64,000 nt of DNA from Haloplanus litoreus (GTDB lineage: Archaea > Halobacteriota > Halobacteria > Halobacteriales > Haloferacaceae): NCBI RefSeq assembly GCF_042677945.1, contig NZ_JBHUDN010000003.1, one strand, 5' to 3'. The notes under the pieces are model-generated. The model had not been told where the DNA came from and did not search any database. It saw only the letters and a list, made by a program, of their open reading frames with translations. Of the stretch, positions 16,890 through 26,397 are shown piece by piece. The translations under genes were made by a program, and so were the position numbers. The stretch's first letter is position 1. Each line of letters begins with the position of its first letter.

Positions 16890-17678
16890 GGTCGGCTACA
16901 CGCCGGAGGCATCGGCGTCTCTCGACGGATCTCGCCTTCGAGGAGGAACGGCCCCAACGTCAACGGGCGCTACTCGACTCGGCACGGGATGTCGCCGCTG
17001 ATCTCGACATCGACCTTCCGACGCGGGCAATCGTCGGTCGTGGGGGCGGACCCGCCATTCCGGCCGTGATCGAAGAGGAACGCGCGAATCACGTCCCTCT
17101 CGGCTGGCAGGGATCCCGAAGCCGGCGTGAGTAGGTCCTCGGGCCGACGATCGATTCCCGTTATCGGACACACGCCGTGTGACGCGACGCTCGTGACGCT
17201 CGACCCCGGGGATGGGCGCGACGAAGGAGGGATCGTGGTCCTCGCGGGGGCCACAGGCGTCGGCTGCGGCAGGCCGTGCTGCTGAACTCGTCTCCACGGC
17301 CGACGACGAACCGTCGCTGACGCTGTCTGACGTGCAGTCCACGGTGGCCGATGGTGGCGGAGGCATCCCCCCACCGAGCGTGGTGAAGCGACGATCGAAG
17401 AGCGGGTCGGACGCGCTGGAATAAAATACATGTCGCATGATATGCGAGTTGTGAACGTCGAGGATACCGAACGGGCGACACTCGATGTCGCCACAGGACA
17501 CGACACGACCTGCGTCGGTGCGCCCCAGTCCGGAGCGATTTCGCAGGCCGTATTCGGGTCGCCCCCGGAGACGGTCGACGCGAAGGCGGGTCGGACCGTC
17601 GTGACGGCACGCGAACGCGGACCGGGGGAATCGCCGCTGTCGATCCGTGAAGCTCTAATGCGGAGCATGGAGAGATAA
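16890..17678 (+). pseudogene. Decayed tandem universal-stress (USP) region of an APC-type transporter
   Basis: Successive frames spell a two-domain USP tail. Near 16900-17134 it reads TDLAFEEERPQRQRALLDSA, RDVAADLDIDLPTRAIVG, IEEERANHVPLGWQGSRSRR. Next come IGHTPCDATLVTLDPGDG and IVVLAGATG (17158-17253), AAGRAAELVSTADDEPSLTL (about 17264-17325), and MSHDMRVVNVEDTERATLDV to the TAA at 17678. Several frameshifts and a stop separate the pieces. The pattern (DVAADLD, HLxLGWxG, HxPCDVTVV, SGAISQAIFGS) is that of the cytoplasmic tail of haloarchaeal APC transporters. No transmembrane part remains upstream. The last piece is still an open frame (17430-17678) just before trkA2. Confidence 0.65.
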
Positions 17679-17683
17679 TCACC

Positions 17684-18370
17684 GTGTACATCATCATCAT
17701 CGGCGCCGGCGATATCGGGACGCCACTCATCGATATCGCGACCAAGTCGGGGAACGAGGTGGTCGTCATCGAACGCGACGACAAACGAGCGAACCGGGCC
17801 GCCGACGAGTTCGACTGTCTGGTACTGAACGCCGACGCGACCACGAAAGAGACGTTGGACGATGCCGGTGCCGCGCAGGCCGACGCGCTCATCTCGACGA
17901 CGGACCAGGACGCGACGAACGTCATGACCTGTCTCCTCGCGAAGGAGTTCGAGATACCTGCGATTCTCTCCGTCGTCCACAACCCCGAGCACATGGGACT
18001 GTTCGAGCAGATTGGGGTGAATACGATGGAGAACCCACAGCAACTCATCGCCGAATATCTGTACCGAGCCGTGGCGCGGCCGGCGATCGTCGACTATATG
18101 CGCATCGGCAAAGAGGCCGAAGTGTTCGAGATAACGGTCGCCGACGACGCGCCAATCGCAGGGAAGACGCTTCAGGAGGCCGCACAGTCGGGACTCCTCA
18201 CCGAGGAGATGCTCGTGGTAGCGATCGAACGCGAACGGGATTCCCAGCCGATCACTCCTCGCGGAAACACGACTATCGAGGAAGGCGATCTACTCACGGT
18301 GTACTCCGGTGTCGGCGCCGATCCGGAGATCACGGATATCTTTGGCCACTATGAAGATAGTGGCGAGTGA
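17684..18370 (+). CDS. Single-RCK TrkA/KtrA-like K+ regulatory protein
   Basis: This 228-residue protein has one RCK_N domain (IIIIGAGDIGTPLIDIATKS, VVVIERDDKRANRAADEF, LVLNADATTKETLDDAGAAQ) and one TrkA-C domain (FEITVADDAPIAGKTLQEAA, ITPRGNTTIEEGDLLTVYSG). It is half the length of the TrkA at 6561, so it should assemble as an octamer or as dimers of dimers on its pore partner. A GTG start at 17684 lies 5 bp after the decayed USP gene, and trkH2 follows by 60 bp. Confidence 0.88.
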   Translation: MYIIIIGAGDIGTPLIDIATKSGNEVVVIERDDKRANRAADEFDCLVLNADATTKETLDDAGAAQADALISTTDQDATNVMTCLLAKEFEIPAILSVVHNPEHMGLFEQIGVNTMENPQQLIAEYLYRAVARPAIVDYMRIGKEAEVFEITVADDAPIAGKTLQEAAQSGLLTEEMLVVAIERERDSQPITPRGNTTIEEGDLLTVYSGVGADPEITDIFGHYEDSGE

Positions 18371-18430
18371 GCCGACCATGATGAGTACCGGGACAACCGC
18401 CGCAGATCCGATCGTACCCGCGGGAAAGGC

Positions 18431-19981
18431 ATGAACGGCTCCGTTGCAACGGTCGGCCGAGACCTCGGACGTATCTTGGCGGCACTGGGCGGGCTGATGC
18501 TCGTCTCGCTGATCGTACCGGTCGTCTGGGGGGAGTACTTTGCGCTCCCCGCGCTACTCGTCTCGGCTCTCATTCCGCTCGGAATCGGACGGTTGCTGTC
18601 TCGACGATTCAGGAACGCCGAAGCCCCGGGGCGGTTCCACGGGATGATCGTCGCCGCATCGGGGTGGTTTTCGGTCGGGATCTTCGGCTCGCTCCCGTTC
18701 CTGTTGATCGCCTGGAGCGTCCAGCTCGGCGTCCCAGGGTTCACGACGCCCCCGCAGACGGCGACACTCGCCGCGTTCACCGAGCCCCTCAACGCCGTGT
18801 TCGAGAGCATGAGTGGGTTCACCGGTACCGGACTCACGATGACCGACAACGAGGAGGTGCTGCCGCGCACGCTCCAGTGGTGGCGGACGTTCAGCGAATG
18901 GGTCGGCGGCGTCGGTGTGATCGTCTTGACGACGGCGATCCTCTCACGGCCCGGGAGCGGCTCGCTGACGCTCTACGAGAGCGAGGCCCGCTCCAAGAAG
19001 ATCCACCCGAGCATCGTTTCGACGGTCCGGACGATCTGGTGGATCTTCATCCTCTTTACGTTCATCGCGATTCTCGCACTGTGGCTGGCGGGAATGCCGA
19101 TCTGGGGGGCGATCAATCACGGCATGACCGGCCTCGCGACCGGCGGGTTCTCGATTACGGACAACTCGATCGCCACCTACGACAGCGCCGCGATCGACTT
19201 CGTGTTGATTCCGATCATGCTGCTGGGGAGCATCGCGTTTCCGGTGCACTACCTCATCCTGCAGGGCGACCTGCGAAACTTCTATTCGGACCTCCAGACG
19301 CGGTGGGTGTTCGCCTATATGAGCATCGGATCGGCGTTGCTGTGGAGCTTCCTGTACTTCGGGGGTCCCTACGAAACGCCGTTCGGTGCCTTGCGCTATG
19401 GCCTGTTCCAGTTCGTCTCGGCCGCCACCTGTACGGGATTCCAGACGGCCGTCGACGCGACCAACGTCGCACTCGGCCGGTGGCCGTCGTACGCCCAGCT
19501 CACGGTCGCGTTCGGGATGTTCGTCGGTGGAGCAGCTGGTTCGACCGCAGGAGGCATCAAACTCATCCGCGGGCTGACGCTCGCGAAGGGAATCCGGTAT
19601 CAAATCGCGGACGTCTTCTATCCCGAGACTGCAGTCCGGCGACTGGAAATCAACGGCCGGCGACTGGACGAAAAAGCGGCCAGCCGCGAATTCATGGAGG
19701 CGGCGATCATCGTCGTGCTCTGGAGTACGTTCCTGGTCGTCGGCACGTTCCTGTTGCTGCTCATACTTCCGTCTGCGGAGTATTCGCTCGCCAACGTCGT
19801 ATTCGAGGTCGCCAGCGCCCAAGGGAACGTGGGGCTCTCGTCGGGGATCACGGGCCCCGAGTCGCTGCCCACACTCGGGAAGATCACGTTCCTCTTTCAC
19901 ATGTGGATCGGACGGCTCGAAATCATCCCGGTCCTCGTGATGCTGCGTACGATCTTCAAGCGCGGAGGACTGTACTCGTGA
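18431..19981 (+). CDS. TrkH-type K+ transporter pore subunit, second copy
   Basis: This 516-residue membrane protein has the pore loops ESMSGFTGTGLTMTD, TGLATGGFSITDN, SAATCTGFQTAVDAT and SAQGNVGLSSGITGPES. The MFVGGAAGSTAGGIKLIRGL segment and the FHMWIGRLEIIPVLVML ending are also present. It pairs with the RCK protein just upstream. It differs clearly from the trkH at 7989, so the two loci are not a recent duplication. Its stop overlaps the start of the next small gene (GTGA). Confidence 0.9.
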   Translation: MNGSVATVGRDLGRILAALGGLMLVSLIVPVVWGEYFALPALLVSALIPLGIGRLLSRRFRNAEAPGRFHGMIVAASGWFSVGIFGSLPFLLIAWSVQLGVPGFTTPPQTATLAAFTEPLNAVFESMSGFTGTGLTMTDNEEVLPRTLQWWRTFSEWVGGVGVIVLTTAILSRPGSGSLTLYESEARSKKIHPSIVSTVRTIWWIFILFTFIAILALWLAGMPIWGAINHGMTGLATGGFSITDNSIATYDSAAIDFVLIPIMLLGSIAFPVHYLILQGDLRNFYSDLQTRWVFAYMSIGSALLWSFLYFGGPYETPFGALRYGLFQFVSAATCTGFQTAVDATNVALGRWPSYAQLTVAFGMFVGGAAGSTAGGIKLIRGLTLAKGIRYQIADVFYPETAVRRLEINGRRLDEKAASREFMEAAIIVVLWSTFLVVGTFLLLLILPSAEYSLANVVFEVASAQGNVGLSSGITGPESLPTLGKITFLFHMWIGRLEIIPVLVMLRTIFKRGGLYS

Positions 19982-20181
19982 ACCCGCGCGACCTCCCCGT
20001 CATTTCCGACGTGTTCGAGGCCGGGGCAGACGACCGAGTCTTCGATTCCCTGCTGTTGCTGGGGCCACTCGTCATCGGGCTCGTCGTCGTCCTCGATCGC
20101 TCTTTCGTCACCGAGACCCTCGCGCTCGCATATATCGCCGTATTCGTCGGGTACGTCCTGTATCGTGGGGCGGCCCAGTAG
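19978..20181 (+). CDS. 67-residue membrane protein coupled to trkH2
   Basis: A GTG start overlaps the trkH2 stop as GTGA, indicating translational coupling. The product has a short soluble N-terminus (NPRDLPVISDVFEAGADD) and two hydrophobic helices (LLLLGPLVIGLVVVLD; LALAYIAVFVGYVLY). The overlap and a membrane topology that fits the operon suggest an accessory subunit of the second Trk system. I know of no assigned function. Confidence 0.65.
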   Translation: MNPRDLPVISDVFEAGADDRVFDSLLLLGPLVIGLVVVLDRSFVTETLALAYIAVFVGYVLYRGAAQ

Positions 20182-20396
20182 GACTGGCCCAACTCGCTGT
20201 GCCCCCGTGTGAGGCGAGTTGACGACGCCGACGCCGACGGTGTCAGCAGTTCACGCCGTGTGAACGCCCGATAGGCGACGGAATACGATCTTCGGGGAGC
20301 GGGATCCTGTCGGGGGCCACCCACGAGGAGTCGGACAGCTTCCCGGGCCTGCCGGCGAGGGAGTGTCGACGGACGGGTGCGGTCCAAGCGGGAGAC

Positions 20397-21131
20397 CTAT
20401 TCTTCCGTCTCGTGGCGCGGTTCGCGCTGTACCACGAGGACGGGGCCGAGAAACCGGTCGGCCACCTGATCGGCCGGCATCCCGAACACGAACGTCGCCA
20501 GTGAGGGATCGGACTCACCCATGACGACGACGTCGAACGCATCGGCTGCATCGACAATCGCGTCGAGGGCCTCTTGATCGCGATCGACGCGCGTCTCGAT
20601 CCTCGAGGCGTCCATACCCTGGTCCTCCAGCCGATTCACCATCCCCTCCAGGAGTGTCCCGACATCCTCGTCCGTCTCGTCCGGCTCGGCGACGTGGTAC
20701 AACGTCACCGAGACGTCCATTTCGCCGAACAGGCCTGCGACGACACGGGCGAGGCGGTCGATTCCCACGGCACCACGGACCGCGACGAGTACGTCTTCGA
20801 CCGGGCCGGTGGCGTTCGGGACGAGCGCGGCCAGACAGTCGTGCTCGGTCGTCATCCGGTCGATCGTCTTCTGGGCGACATGAGTGAACACGAGCCTCCG
20901 CTCGACGGTCGCCCCTGCCTCCTCGAACATCGCCTGGTACTCGTCGAGCCGTTCCGTGGCTCGCTCCTCGAACTGCATCTGCGCCTGTCCCGGTGCAGTC
21001 TGTTCTGGAATGACGTGGTACCCCAGCAGTACGACGTTGGCTTCGGCGAGGAGTTCGGGGACACCCTCCGGGACCGATTCCCCTTCGAGCACGCGAAGTG
21101 GGACGAGTATCGATGGACGATCTGACATCAT
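20397..21131 (-). CDS. Universal stress protein (tandem USP), APC-transporter partner
   Basis: This 244-residue soluble protein has two USP-like folds. The first runs from ILVPLRVLEGESVPEGVPEL through FEEAGATVERRLVFTH. The second runs from DVLVAVRGAVGIDRLARVVA to FDVVVMGESDPSLATFVFGM and ends FLGPVLVVQREPRHETEE. Its ATG overlaps the stop of the APC transporter (TAATG), so the two are coupled. In related haloarchaeal systems the USP region is fused to the transporter; here it is a separate gene. It may bind a nucleotide and modulate transport. Confidence 0.85.
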   Translation of the reverse strand: MMSDRPSILVPLRVLEGESVPEGVPELLAEANVVLLGYHVIPEQTAPGQAQMQFEERATERLDEYQAMFEEAGATVERRLVFTHVAQKTIDRMTTEHDCLAALVPNATGPVEDVLVAVRGAVGIDRLARVVAGLFGEMDVSVTLYHVAEPDETDEDVGTLLEGMVNRLEDQGMDASRIETRVDRDQEALDAIVDAADAFDVVVMGESDPSLATFVFGMPADQVADRFLGPVLVVQREPRHETEE

Positions 21132-22561
21132 TAGACGTCTCCTTTGAGAGTCACGTCCCCAGCGTAATAACGGTACCAGAGGTACGAGACGATCATGATC
21201 ACGATGCCGATGCCAATCGACGCGGGTTGCATGAAGGCGATCAGTCCGAAGCTGGCGAGCGCCCCCACGGCCGGAACCGCTGGATAGCCCGGCACCCGGT
21301 AACTGGGGGAGTACCACTCGGGATTTCGGCGCCGTAACACGATCAGAGCGACACACATCAGCCCGTACATGATCAGGTGGAGGAACGAGGCGACCTCCGC
21401 GAGCAGTTCGACCCGGCCGGTCGCGACGAGGACGAGGATCGGCCCACCGGCGGCGAGCAACGCGACGTGTGGTGTACCGTATCGGAGGTTGACCTCGCTC
21501 GCTTTGCGCGGGAGCAACGCGTCGCGGCTCAGTGCGTACACCGCCCGCGAGGCGCTGAGGATCGACGCGTTCGCGCTGGAGAACGTCGCCAACAACCCGG
21601 CGCCCAGAATCGCGACTGCACCGGGCAACCCGAGGAACTCACGGGCAACTTCGACCATCGCCGTCTCCCCGAACTGGCCCAACCGGTCCGCACCGAACGC
21701 GCTGGTTGCGACGAAAATCGTCACGACGTAGAAGATGGTGACGATGAGGACCGAACCGACCATCGCTAGCGGGAGGTTCCGGCCCGGCTGTTTTATTTCG
21801 CCCGCGACGGTCGCGACCTGGGCGAACCCCAGATACGAGGTGAACACGAGTGCCGCGGTCGTCAACACCGGGAAGTATCCCCTGGAGAAGAACTGCTCCG
21901 GAACGGTTCCACCACCGAACACGCCCACGGCGTCGAGGACACCGTACGAAAGAAAGCCCGTGAGCACCACGAGGAGAATCCCCACCACGGCGTTCTGGAT
22001 CTTCGCGGTGTTCTCCGTGCCGCCGATACTCAGTGCAGTCAGTGCAACGCCGAACAGGAGTCCGATCCCGATGACGGGACTGAACGGAAGTCCGACGCCG
22101 AGTTCGGTGAACACGGCGCTCGCGTAGTGACCGAGGCCGACCAGATAGAACGCGGAGGCGAACATCAGGCCCAGCCACAGGCCCAGCCCGACGATCGCAC
22201 CGTAGGCCGTCCCCATTCCGCGCGAGATGAAGTAGTAGCCGCCACCGCTCCGGGGCATCGCCGTGGCGAGTTCGGAAGTCGGCAGCGCCACGAGCAACGC
22301 GATCAGCCCGCCGACCGCAAAGGAGAGGGTGGCCGCGAGACCCGCGTTATCGGCCGCCAACCCCGGGAAGACGAAGATTCCAGCCCCGATCATGGTCCCG
22401 ATCCCGATCGCCAGCCCGCCGACCAGCCCGATGGTTCGTTCGAGTTCGACGTCGTCGTCGTAGACTGTCGTGTCGTCCGTGACGGCTTCCGGTTCCGCGA
22501 TGGGTGTCTCGCCGGCGATATTCTCGCCAGTGGACCCGACGTCGGCAGACTCTTCGGCCAT
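21131..22561 (-). CDS. APC-family amino acid permease
   Basis: This 476-residue protein starts with an acidic soluble stretch of about 40 residues. The first helix carries the APC substrate motif GLAIGIGTMIGAGIFVFPG, followed by ALPTSELATAMPRSGGGYYF. Roughly a dozen hydrophobic segments follow, including SASRAVYALSRDALLP. The family exchanges or imports amino acids or other amines; the substrate cannot be read. It is coupled to the downstream USP gene by stop/start overlap. There is no C-terminal USP domain, in contrast to the decayed copy at 16890. Confidence 0.88.
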   Translation of the reverse strand: MAEESADVGSTGENIAGETPIAEPEAVTDDTTVYDDDVELERTIGLVGGLAIGIGTMIGAGIFVFPGLAADNAGLAATLSFAVGGLIALLVALPTSELATAMPRSGGGYYFISRGMGTAYGAIVGLGLWLGLMFASAFYLVGLGHYASAVFTELGVGLPFSPVIGIGLLFGVALTALSIGGTENTAKIQNAVVGILLVVLTGFLSYGVLDAVGVFGGGTVPEQFFSRGYFPVLTTAALVFTSYLGFAQVATVAGEIKQPGRNLPLAMVGSVLIVTIFYVVTIFVATSAFGADRLGQFGETAMVEVAREFLGLPGAVAILGAGLLATFSSANASILSASRAVYALSRDALLPRKASEVNLRYGTPHVALLAAGGPILVLVATGRVELLAEVASFLHLIMYGLMCVALIVLRRRNPEWYSPSYRVPGYPAVPAVGALASFGLIAFMQPASIGIGIVIMIVSYLWYRYYAGDVTLKGDV

Positions 22562-22723
22562 ACGACAACGATAGCGTCAGCTGTCGGATAAAAGCGCCGG
22601 CAAGCGGTGTGGTCTTCGCTACTGGTGGGACGGGCCGACGGCGAACGAGCGTACCCGAAACGGTGTGTCCGGAACGCTCGTCGCGATCGCACCGCTGTTC
22701 ATCGTCGGCCGACTGGAGAGCCC

Positions 22724-24349
22724 TCAGACGAACGCCGCCTGAAACCGGCTGATGCTTTCGTCAGTCCCGGCAACCACGAGTTCGTCCCCGGCTTCGATCA
22801 CGAACGACGCTTCCGGATTGGTGACGACGTTACCGTTTCGCTCGGCGGCGACCACGGTGCAGCCAGTCCGATTGCGGATGTCCGCACCGGCGAGCGATTC
22901 GCCGACAGCGCCCGGGGCCGTCGTCCGGACGAGTTTCAGTTGCGTGCCTGGGGAGAGGATCTCCTCGTCGAGGACGATCGACGCGAGCATTCGCCCGCTG
23001 ACGGCCGCAAGCGAGAGCACGTAGTCCGCACCGGCGCGATACAGTTTCGAGACGTTCTCCTGCTCGTTCGCCCGGGCGATGATTTCGATCCGGGGATTCA
23101 GTTCGCGAATGGCGAACGTCGCGAAGATGGCGGTCGTATCGTCCGGCAACGCGAGCACGACGGTCCCGGCGTTCATAATACCCGCCTTCCGGAGGGCCTC
23201 TCGTTCGGTCGCATCGCCGACCACGTCGACAGTCGAGCGTTCCGCGGGGTCGATCGTCGTGTACTCGATCCCGGCCCCCGAGAGCACGGACGTGACGGTC
23301 CGGCCGACGACGCCCATTCCCGCGACGACGACGTCCCCCCGTCGGTGCCGTCCTTCGGAGAGCGTCATCGCCTTCAGTCGGTCGAGTGCCGCCTCACCAC
23401 CAGTCGCAACGAGGACGCTCCGGGCGTCGAATCGGGCGTCGGGCTGCGGGGGACTCTGGAAATCCCCACGGAACCACACCCCGATGACGGCCGCTCCCGT
23501 TCGCTCGAAGATGTCGCTCTCCCCGAGAGTCCGTCCGATCAGCTCGCTCCCGTTCTGGAGGGGGAACTCCGCGATGTCGAAGTCCTCCTCGATTTCGATT
23601 GCTTCGATGGCCTCCGGATCGAACGAACCGACCGCTTTGCCCGCGAGCTGTTCACCCAGTATCTGTTTGGGCGAGAGTACGTCGTCGGCCCCCGCGTACC
23701 GGTGATAGTCCGCAGTGTTCGGGTCCTCGGTCAGGCTGACCGTCCGCACGTCGGGGTTGACTGCCCGGGCGGAGAGGAGGACGCTCGGGTTCGTTTCGTC
23801 GTCGACGTTCGCGATCAGGGCAGTGGCGTACTCCAGCCGGGCGCGCCGGAGCGCCGCGTCCGACTCGGGATCCCCGAACATCACCGTATACCCCGACGTG
23901 TAGAGATCGTTCGCTACCTCCCGATCGCTCTCGACGACGACGTACTCGACGCCGCGTTCGGTGAGTTCGTCGATGAGGACCTCCTCCCGAGCCCCGTAGT
24001 TACAGAGGACGACGTGGTCGTCGATCCCGCGAACCGAGGAGGGGGCACTGGACCTGAACGCGTCTTCGAAGAGCGGGACGACGAGTACCGGGAGTGCTGC
24101 GAAGATGAGGACGAGTCCCGAAAGCGCCATGAGAGAGACGAGATAGTTCATCTGTGGGCTCGACCAGGGAGCGTCCCCGCCGTACCCGACGGTGGTGACC
24201 GTCTGAACGACGGCTTCGATCGAGCGGTACAACGGCTGCGGGCGACCTTCCCACGTGGCCATCCCGTAGTTGTACAGGACCACGAATCCGGAGAGCACGC
24301 TGATGACTAGAGCGAGATAGTAGACGGTGAGACGTGTCCGCCGATCCAT
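22724..24349 (-). CDS. Two-TM K+ channel with tandem RCK (TrkA-N/TrkA-C) domains
   Basis: This 541-residue protein has two N-terminal membrane helices that flank a pore loop containing the selectivity filter TTVGYGG (about residues 52-58). Two RCK modules follow: VVLCNYGAREEVLIDELTER with VVVESDREVANDL, and VVVAGMGVVGRTVTSVLSGA. TrkA-C domains come after these, the last ending near VIEAGDELVVAGTDESI. It resembles MthK or GsuK-type gated K+ channels. The ATG at 24349 is chosen because a TATA-like CTTATGATC lies about 28 bp upstream; an ATG four codons earlier is possible. It probably provides regulated K+ flux beside the two Trk uptake systems. Confidence 0.88.
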   Translation of the reverse strand: MDRRTRLTVYYLALVISVLSGFVVLYNYGMATWEGRPQPLYRSIEAVVQTVTTVGYGGDAPWSSPQMNYLVSLMALSGLVLIFAALPVLVVPLFEDAFRSSAPSSVRGIDDHVVLCNYGAREEVLIDELTERGVEYVVVESDREVANDLYTSGYTVMFGDPESDAALRRARLEYATALIANVDDETNPSVLLSARAVNPDVRTVSLTEDPNTADYHRYAGADDVLSPKQILGEQLAGKAVGSFDPEAIEAIEIEEDFDIAEFPLQNGSELIGRTLGESDIFERTGAAVIGVWFRGDFQSPPQPDARFDARSVLVATGGEAALDRLKAMTLSEGRHRRGDVVVAGMGVVGRTVTSVLSGAGIEYTTIDPAERSTVDVVGDATEREALRKAGIMNAGTVVLALPDDTTAIFATFAIRELNPRIEIIARANEQENVSKLYRAGADYVLSLAAVSGRMLASIVLDEEILSPGTQLKLVRTTAPGAVGESLAGADIRNRTGCTVVAAERNGNVVTNPEASFVIEAGDELVVAGTDESISRFQAAFV

Positions 24350-24599
24350 ACTATCCGTCATCAGGAGTCAGGATCATAAGAGACACCCTCGATGACGATC
24401 ATCGACGGCCACGGATCCGGAGCGGGGTGTCGGGACACGAGTCGCGTGACCGCACTACTCCGCGACACTGCCCACGGTGTCCTGCATCCACGGGAACGGT
24501 ACGCGTCGTAGCCGGTGAGCGATAGGGGCCTCCGGAACCCATTGCACGACCGATCGACGGTCGTTCGTCGATCGGCCGCGCACACAGGTCCAACGGGAA

Positions 24600-26093
24600 C
24601 TACTGTCCAGCGGACGGGATCGCAGAGAGATCCACACACTCCCGAACGAGCGTCGCGGCCGCGCCGTAGGGGTTCTCTCGGTCACCCCTGCGATCGGGTC
24701 GCGTCCGATCGGCCGAGTCGTAGACGGCGTCGACGAACGCCTCGCGTACCGTTCGGTTCTCGAAGAGACCGTGGAGGTACGTCCCCGCGACGTCCCCGAC
24801 GGCGGCGCTCTCGGGACCGACCGGTCGGTCGACCGGCTCCGTGGCGTGGGTGTCGCCCACGTGAATCTCGTAGCCGGAGACGTCGCCACTGGCACCGGCC
24901 AGCGGCCCCGACCCCGACCCCGACACGTCCCAGGTCACTGCTTCGACGCGCTTGTCGGTGGTGAACGTCGTCTCCACGGGTAGCCGTCCGAGGCCGTCGA
25001 CCACTTGCCGGTCGTCGGTTCCCTCGACGTGAGCGTTTCCGATGCGGTCGCCGAGCATCTGGTAGCCGCCGCAGATGCCGACGACTGGACCGTCGAAGGC
25101 GACGAGTTCCTCGTCGAATCCAGCCTCGCGAAGCGCGAGCAAGTCGTCCACGGTGTTTTTCGTCCCGGGAACGACGACGGCGTCGACGTCCGCGAGCGAC
25201 GCCGAGAGTGGACGGTACGTGACGCGGACGCCCGGGACGCGGGCCAGCGGTTCGAGGTCGGTGAAATTCGACACGCGCGGGAGGCGAGGGACGCCGACGG
25301 TGACCGTCCGGTTGGGGGGGACGTCGTCGCCGCCACGGACACCCTCCTCGGGGAGCGAGACGCTGTCCTCCGCCGGGAGACCGGGGTCGTCGTGGGGGAG
25401 AACGCCCAGGACTGGCACGTCCGTCCGTTCTTCCACGTCTTCGATGGCCGGGTCGAGGATGGACCGGTCACCCCGGAACTTCGTGATGACGACGCCGACG
25501 ATACGGTCCGTGATGTCGTCCGGGGCGAGTTCGAGCGTACCGACGATGCTGGCGAACGCACCGCCGCGTTCGATGTCCGCGACGAGCAGGACGTCCGCAT
25601 CGGCGAAGCGTGCCGTCTCGACGTTCGCCAGATCCCGGTGGCTGAGGTTCGGTTCCGCGATGCTCCCCGCCCCCTCCGCGACGACGACGTCGTGGGACTC
25701 GGCGAGTCGACGGTAGGACTCTTCGGCGGCGTCGCGGACGCGCTCCCAGTGGTTCTCGTAGTACTCGCCCGCCCGAGCGTGCCCCACCGCCTCGCCCTGA
25801 ATCACGATCTGACTCTCGCCGTCGCCCCGGGGTTTGAGCAAGACGGGATTCGAGTCCGTCGTCGGCGTCACCCGCGCGGCCTGAGCTTGCACGTACTGCG
25901 AGATGCCGATTTCGCCCCAGTCGGCGTCCGTCTCTCCGGCGGCGAGGACGACGCGAGCGTTGTTACTCATGTTCTGGCCCTTGAACGGGACGACGTCGAC
26001 GCCGCGGTCGGCGAGATGGCGACAGAGACCGGCCGCTACCGTACTCTTGCCGACGTGGCTCGCGGTGCCGGCGACGAGTAGCGTCCGCGTCAT
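24600..26093 (-). CDS. cobQ: Cobyric acid synthase
   Basis: This 497-residue amidotransferase makes the four b, d, e and g side-chain amides of adenosylcobyric acid. The N-terminal ATP-binding part has GTASHVGKSTVAAGLCRHLA and FKGQNMSNNARV. The C-terminal class I glutaminase-like domain has the nucleophile in VVGICGGYQMLGDRIGN and the histidine in TYLHGLFENRTVREAF. The ATG at 26093 is the first residue of the conserved MTRTLLVAGT start. It lies on the same strand as the cbi cobalt transporter and 304 bp downstream of it. Confidence 0.92.
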   Translation of the reverse strand: MTRTLLVAGTASHVGKSTVAAGLCRHLADRGVDVVPFKGQNMSNNARVVLAAGETDADWGEIGISQYVQAQAARVTPTTDSNPVLLKPRGDGESQIVIQGEAVGHARAGEYYENHWERVRDAAEESYRRLAESHDVVVAEGAGSIAEPNLSHRDLANVETARFADADVLLVADIERGGAFASIVGTLELAPDDITDRIVGVVITKFRGDRSILDPAIEDVEERTDVPVLGVLPHDDPGLPAEDSVSLPEEGVRGGDDVPPNRTVTVGVPRLPRVSNFTDLEPLARVPGVRVTYRPLSASLADVDAVVVPGTKNTVDDLLALREAGFDEELVAFDGPVVGICGGYQMLGDRIGNAHVEGTDDRQVVDGLGRLPVETTFTTDKRVEAVTWDVSGSGSGPLAGASGDVSGYEIHVGDTHATEPVDRPVGPESAAVGDVAGTYLHGLFENRTVREAFVDAVYDSADRTRPDRRGDRENPYGAAATLVRECVDLSAIPSAGQ

Positions 26094-26397
26094 CTCTCCG
26101 CCGCACGCCCCACGGACGCGTCGACGGCCCCGCTCTCGGGGTGTCGGTGGCGTAGGTGTCGAGCGTTCGGTCGAGGTGACGTCGACGGATCTCCCGACCG
26201 TGCCGACCCGCGAGCGGTGTCGTCGTCCATCGGCACACAAGTGCTGTTTGCAGTACCTTCAATCCAGTTGTAGCAGTAGGACGCTCGTGGCGAACGTCAC
26301 GTGTCGCGAACACGACGTAGGTTGCTCCCGACGACCACCCACGCGTACCGGGGGACAACCGTCCCGGATCGTTGGAGAGGTGGCGCGGGGAAGCCAG
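26094..26397. other. Intergenic between cobQ and cbiO
   Basis: There is no protein-like frame on either strand and no convincing cobalamin riboswitch core. A stretch near 26225-26275 is more AT-rich and may hold the cobQ promoter, but I cannot place the box. Confidence 0.4.
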
